This document shows positions 60,393-64,000 of a DNA stretch of 64,000 bases, one piece after another. A model generated the notes under the pieces. That model had not been told where the DNA came from, ran no database searches, and was given only the letters and a program-made list of their open reading frames with translations. The stretch lies in contig CAWDZK010000006.1 in assembly GCA_963807005.1 (NCBI GenBank), positions 248,001-312,000 of the forward strand. Reading direction: 5' to 3'. Source of the stretch: CAWDZK01 sp963807005. GTDB taxonomy: Bacteria > Actinomycetota > Actinomycetes > JACCUZ01. A program made the position numbers and the translations under genes. How positions within the stretch are numbered: the stretch's first letter is position 1; the number at the start of each line of letters is the position of its first letter.

Positions 60393-61237
60393 GCGAGTCC
60401 CTGGCGAGCGGTACGCGCGTCGGCTTCGACGCCGAGACACGGGCCCGGCTCGAGGCCGACGCCCGGGAGATCATCGCGCGCTACCCGAAGGCGCGGTCCG
60501 CGCTGCTGCCGATGCTGCACCTCGTGCAGTCGGAGGAGGGCTACGTCAGCCCGCACGGCATCGAGTTCTGTGCCGACCTGCTCGAGCTCACCGCTGCGGA
60601 GGTGGCGGCCGTCGCCACGTTCTACACCCAGTACAAGCGGCGTCCCAACGGCGACTACACCGTCGGCGTCTGCACCAACACGCTGTGCGCGATCATGGGC
60701 GGCGACCAGATCTTCTCGACGCTCAAGGACCACCTCGGTGTGGGTCACGACGAGACGACCGACGACGGCACCGTGACGCTCGAGCACCTCGAGTGCAACG
60801 CGGCCTGCGACTACGCGCCGGTGATGATGGTCAACTGGGAGTTCTTCGACAACCAGACCCCGGAGTCCGCGGTCGAGCTGGTCGACCGCCTCCGCACTGG
60901 TGACCTGCCGACGCCCACGCGTGGCGCCTCGCTCTGCACGTTCAAGCAGGTGTCCCGGGTGCTCGCCGGCTTCCCGGACGGCCGCGCCGACGAAGGGCCT
61001 GCTGCCGGTCCGGCCACGCTGGCCGGTCTGGAGATCTACCGGGAGCAGCAGCGGGCTGCTGGGCACGGAGCGACCGACGGGGAATCCGCGTCCGGCCGAG
61101 CGAGCGCCGGCGCCCGGCCGAGCAAGGGGTACGCCCGACCGGAGGCCGGAAGCGGGTCGGACGCCCCGGCGAAGACGGCCGAGTCCGATCCCGCCAACGA
61201 GGCGTCCGCTGCGAAGGACGAGGACGGCGAGCAGTGA
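60389..61237 (+). CDS. nuoE: NADH-quinone oxidoreductase subunit E
   Basis: 282-aa subunit with the [2Fe-2S] cluster N1a. Cluster cysteines are in VCTNTLCAIMGG and ECNAACDYAPVMMVN. The catalytic core ends near residue 200; the remaining 80 or so are Ala/Gly/Ser/Asp-rich (GRASAGARPSKGY, ASAAKDEDGEQ) and probably disordered, which makes it longer than usual. Overlaps nuoD and nuoF by 4 bp. Confidence 0.94.
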   Translation: MSESLASGTRVGFDAETRARLEADAREIIARYPKARSALLPMLHLVQSEEGYVSPHGIEFCADLLELTAAEVAAVATFYTQYKRRPNGDYTVGVCTNTLCAIMGGDQIFSTLKDHLGVGHDETTDDGTVTLEHLECNAACDYAPVMMVNWEFFDNQTPESAVELVDRLRTGDLPTPTRGASLCTFKQVSRVLAGFPDGRADEGPAAGPATLAGLEIYREQQRAAGHGATDGESASGRASAGARPSKGYARPEAGSGSDAPAKTAESDPANEASAAKDEDGEQ

Positions 61238-62610
61238 GCATCGAGCTGACCCCGGTCCTGACCCGGACCTTCGACGTCGACCGCTCGTGGACTCGAGCGG
61301 TGTACGAGGACCACGACGGCTATGCCGGGCTCAAGAAGGCCCTCGCCATGACGCCCGAGGACGTGACCGCTCTGGTCAAGAAGTCCGAGCTGCGCGGCCG
61401 GGGCGGAGCGGGCTTCCCCACCGGTGCCAAGTGGGGCTTCATCCCGCAGGGCGGCGACAAGCCGGTCTACCTCGTCGTCAACGCCGACGAGTCCGAGCCC
61501 GGGACGTGCAAGGACATCCCGTTCATGCTGGCCAACCCGCACGAGCTGGTGGAGGGCGTCGTCATAGCCTCCTACGCGATCCGTGCAGCGCACGCGTTCA
61601 TCTACGTGCGCGGCGAGGTGGTCCACGTGCTGCGCCGGCTGCAGGCGGCCGTGGCCGAGGCCTACGCCGCGGGCTACGTCGGCACGGACGTGCTCGGCTC
61701 CGGCTACGACCTCGAGATCACGGTGCACGCCGGCGCCGGCGCCTACATCTGCGGCGAGGAGACGGCGCTGCTCGACTCCCTGGAGGGGCGGCGCGGGCAG
61801 CCGCGGCTGCGGCCGCCGTTCCCGGCCATCGCCGGGCTGTACGCGTCGCCGACCGTCATCAACAACGTCGAGTCGATCGCGAGCGTGCCGTCCATCCTGC
61901 GCAACGGCGCCGAGTGGTTCTTCGGCATGGGGACCGAGGCCGGCGAGGGGATCGCCGACCAGGACAAGCCCCGGTTCCGCTCCAAGGGCATGACCCTCTA
62001 CTCCCTGTCCGGCCACGTGACTCGCCCCGGCCAGTACGAGGCACCCATGGGCATCACCCTGCGCGAGCTGCTGGACCTGTCCGGCGGCGTGCGCGACGGG
62101 CACCGGCTGAAGTTCTGGACACCTGGCGGCTCGTCGACCCCGTTGCTCACCGACGAGCACCTCGACGTACCGCTGTCCTACGAGGGCATCGCCGGCGCCA
62201 AGTCCATGCTCGGGACCAAGGCGCTGCAGATCTTCGACGAGACCACCTGCGTGGTGCGCGCCGTCCTGCGCTGGACCGAGTTCTACGCCCACGAGTCGTG
62301 CGGCAAGTGCACCCCGTGCCGTGAGGGCACCTTCTGGCTGGTCCAGATCCTGCGTCGGTTGGAGCAGGGTCAGGGCAGCGAGGAGGACATCGAGAAGCTG
62401 CTCGACATCTCGGACAACATCCTGGGCCGGTCGTTCTGCGCGCTCGGCGACGGTGCCACCAGCCCGATCACGTCGTCGGTGCAGTACTTCAAGGACGAGT
62501 ACCTCGCGCACTTCGAGCACCAGGGCTGCCCGTTCGACCCGGCCGCGTCGACCCTGTTCGCCGCGCCGGCCGGCCAGGGATCGCAGGGAGCAGGAGTGAA
62601 GACCCGATGA
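61234..62610 (+). CDS. nuoF: NADH-quinone oxidoreductase subunit F
   Basis: 458-aa NADH-binding subunit with FMN and cluster N3. The FMN/NAD motif is RGRGGAGFPTGAKWGF; VNADESEPGTCKDIPFML and GAYICGEETALLDSLEG are conserved; the [4Fe-4S] ligands are in ESCGKCTPCREGTFWL with a later Cys in GRSFCALGDG. Starts with GTG overlapping nuoE; stop overlaps nuoG ATG. Confidence 0.96.
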   Translation: MSIELTPVLTRTFDVDRSWTRAVYEDHDGYAGLKKALAMTPEDVTALVKKSELRGRGGAGFPTGAKWGFIPQGGDKPVYLVVNADESEPGTCKDIPFMLANPHELVEGVVIASYAIRAAHAFIYVRGEVVHVLRRLQAAVAEAYAAGYVGTDVLGSGYDLEITVHAGAGAYICGEETALLDSLEGRRGQPRLRPPFPAIAGLYASPTVINNVESIASVPSILRNGAEWFFGMGTEAGEGIADQDKPRFRSKGMTLYSLSGHVTRPGQYEAPMGITLRELLDLSGGVRDGHRLKFWTPGGSSTPLLTDEHLDVPLSYEGIAGAKSMLGTKALQIFDETTCVVRAVLRWTEFYAHESCGKCTPCREGTFWLVQILRRLEQGQGSEEDIEKLLDISDNILGRSFCALGDGATSPITSSVQYFKDEYLAHFEHQGCPFDPAASTLFAAPAGQGSQGAGVKTR

Positions 62611-64000
62611 CGGTCACCGCCGGAACCGGAGCCGAGGTCCAGAAGCGCGAGGACCTCGTCACCGTCACCATCGACGGCTTCGAGCTCGAGGTGCCCAAGG
62701 GCACGCTCGTGATCCGGGCGGCCGAGCTGATCGGCATCCAGGTGCCGCGGTTCTGCGACCACCCGCTGCTGGAGCCGGTCGGCGCCTGCCGGCAGTGCCT
62801 GGTGGAGGTCGCGGGGCAGCCGAAGCCGCTCGCGTCCTGCACGACGACCGTGACCGACGGGATGGTCGTCAAGACCCAGCTGACCTCGCCGGTCGCGGAC
62901 AAGGCCCAGCGGGGTGTGATGGAGCTGCTGCTCATCAACCACCCGCTCGACTGCCCGGTGTGCGACAAGGGCGGGGAGTGCCCACTGCAGAACCAGGCGA
63001 TGAGCAACGGGCGGGCGGAGTCCCGGTTCGAGGGCGTCAAGCGCACCTTCCCCAAGCCGATCAACATCTCCTCGCAGGTGCTCCTCGACCGTGAGCGCTG
63101 CGTGCTGTGCGCCCGGTGCACCCGGTTCTCGCAGCAGGTGGCGGGCGACCCGTTCATCGAGATGCTCGAGCGCGGGGCCCTGCAGCAGGTCGGCATCTAC
63201 GAGGCCCAGCCGTTCCAGTCGTACTTCTCCGGCAACACGGTGCAGATCTGTCCGGTCGGTGCGCTCACCGGGGCGGCCTACCGGTTCCGCTCGCGTCCGT
63301 TCGACCTGGTGTCCTCCCCCGGCGTCTGCGAGCACTGCGCCTCCGGCTGCGCCATCCGCACCGACCACCGCCGCGGCAAGGTCCTCCGTCGTCTCGCCGG
63401 CGACGACCCGGCGGTCAACGAGGAGTGGAACTGCGACAAGGGGCGCTGGGCCTTCCAGTACGCCACGGCGCAGGACCGCCTCACCGCGCCGATGGTCCGC
63501 GACGACGACGGCACGCTGGTCCCGACGTCGTGGGCAGAGGCGCTCGACGTCGCTGCCCGCGGCCTGTCCGCCGCGAAGGGCGCCACGGGTGTCCTCGTCG
63601 GCGGCCGGTCGACCGTCGAGGACGCCTACGCGTACGCCAAGCTGGCCCGGGTCGCCCTCGGCACCAACGACGTCGACTTCCGGGCGCGTCCGCACTCGGT
63701 CGAGGAGGCGTCCTTCCTCGCGGCGCACGTCGCGGGTCGTGGGCTCGGTGTCACCTACGACGACATCGAGCAGGCGTCGTCGGTGCTCCTGGTCGGGCTG
63801 GAGCCCGAGGACGAGTCGCCGATCCTGTTCCTGCGGCTGCGCAAGGCCAGCCGCAAGGGCCTGACCGTCCACGCCATCGCGCCGTTCGCGAGCCGCGGCC
63901 TGGAGAAGCTGTCCGGAACGCTGCTCGCCGCGGCGCCCGGCACCGAGTCCGAGGTGCTCGACGCGCTGCGCACCCGGGACGACCGGGTCGCTGACGCGGC
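62607..64000 (+). CDS. nuoG: NADH-quinone oxidoreductase subunit G (3' truncated)
   Basis: At least 464 residues of the large iron-sulphur subunit; the frame is still open at the window edge. N-terminal ferredoxin-like domain: VPRFCDHPLLEPVGACRQCLVEV ([2Fe-2S]), then HPLDCPVCDKGGECPLQNQAM and RCVLCARCTRFSQQVAGD ([4Fe-4S] sets with His/Cys), then VCEHCASGCAIRTDHRRGKV of the molybdopterin-type domain. ATG at 62607 overlaps nuoF. The rest of nuo (H-N) is presumably downstream. Confidence 0.95.
   Translation, partial: MTVTAGTGAEVQKREDLVTVTIDGFELEVPKGTLVIRAAELIGIQVPRFCDHPLLEPVGACRQCLVEVAGQPKPLASCTTTVTDGMVVKTQLTSPVADKAQRGVMELLLINHPLDCPVCDKGGECPLQNQAMSNGRAESRFEGVKRTFPKPINISSQVLLDRERCVLCARCTRFSQQVAGDPFIEMLERGALQQVGIYEAQPFQSYFSGNTVQICPVGALTGAAYRFRSRPFDLVSSPGVCEHCASGCAIRTDHRRGKVLRRLAGDDPAVNEEWNCDKGRWAFQYATAQDRLTAPMVRDDDGTLVPTSWAEALDVAARGLSAAKGATGVLVGGRSTVEDAYAYAKLARVALGTNDVDFRARPHSVEEASFLAAHVAGRGLGVTYDDIEQASSVLLVGLEPEDESPILFLRLRKASRKGLTVHAIAPFASRGLEKLSGTLLAAAPGTESEVLDALRTRDDRVADA

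Overview
The window is a high-GC (about 70% or more by eye), densely coded stretch of an actinobacterial (Actinomycetota) chromosome. GTG starts and 4-bp ATGA/GTGA overlaps are frequent. Gene order follows the conserved actinobacterial block that runs Rv0500A to Rv0562 in Mycobacterium and has counterparts near bldN-rex-hemA in Streptomyces (from memory, not searched). A BldN-type sigma factor with an RsbN-like anti-sigma, a SARP regulator and a fungalysin protease fit a differentiating soil actinomycete, but the genus cannot be fixed from the sequence. No tRNA, rRNA, insertion sequence, prophage or CRISPR array was seen.

Layout. 1-4.6 kb: truncated MacB-type permease, EamA transporter with divergent ArsR regulator, AcuC deacetylase and an uncharacterised phosphatase. 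4.8-15.9 kb: excisionase-like HTH protein, a large secreted M36 protease sitting between normally adjacent genes, a 32-aa ribosomal-type protein (bS22-like), SDR, acyltransferase, rsbN-like and bldN-like genes, HAD phosphatase, acyl-CoA ligase, glutaredoxin. 15.9-27.8 kb: two giant palindromes, then rex-hemA-hemC-hemD-hemB-hemL and a phosphatase leading straight into system II cytochrome c maturation (TlpA, CcdA, ResB, CcsB). 27.8-34.3 kb: two-component system, ABC exporter, Lrp and MerR regulators. 34.4-39.5 kb: an unusual peptide locus. 39.5-55.6 kb: menA, then an accessory patch (GNAT, VOC, DUF2231, kelch lipoprotein, DUF1801), then menE-B-C-D, menF and menG with small accessory genes. 56.0 kb to the end: geranylgeranyl-reductase-type enzyme and nuoA-nuoG (nuoG truncated).

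How it fits together. Much of the window builds a respiratory chain: haem, c-type cytochrome assembly, menaquinone and complex I. The redox sensor Rex is encoded here, and two good Rex operators are visible, one before rex-hem and one before the reductase that precedes nuo, so one NADH/NAD+ sensor probably couples haem supply and NADH dehydrogenase.

The most novel part is 34.4-39.5 kb. Two paralogous short peptides (leader motif LLPxRETL, Ala/Asn/Ser-rich core) precede a membrane protein that fuses a PqqD-like N-terminus, an M50 metalloprotease (HETGH) and a MinD-like ATPase, followed by a membrane-anchored protein with three CxxC repeats. The peptide cores and these repeats share the same residue register. 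A divergent SARP gene and a four-copy 11-bp-phased heptamer array complete the locus. It looks like an undescribed peptide maturation or surface-assembly system. Other notable items are a likely CTG start for menE, two single-base frameshifts (50.79 and 52.72 kb), a 14-bp triplication at the hemB start, many leaderless promoters and several long perfect palindromes.
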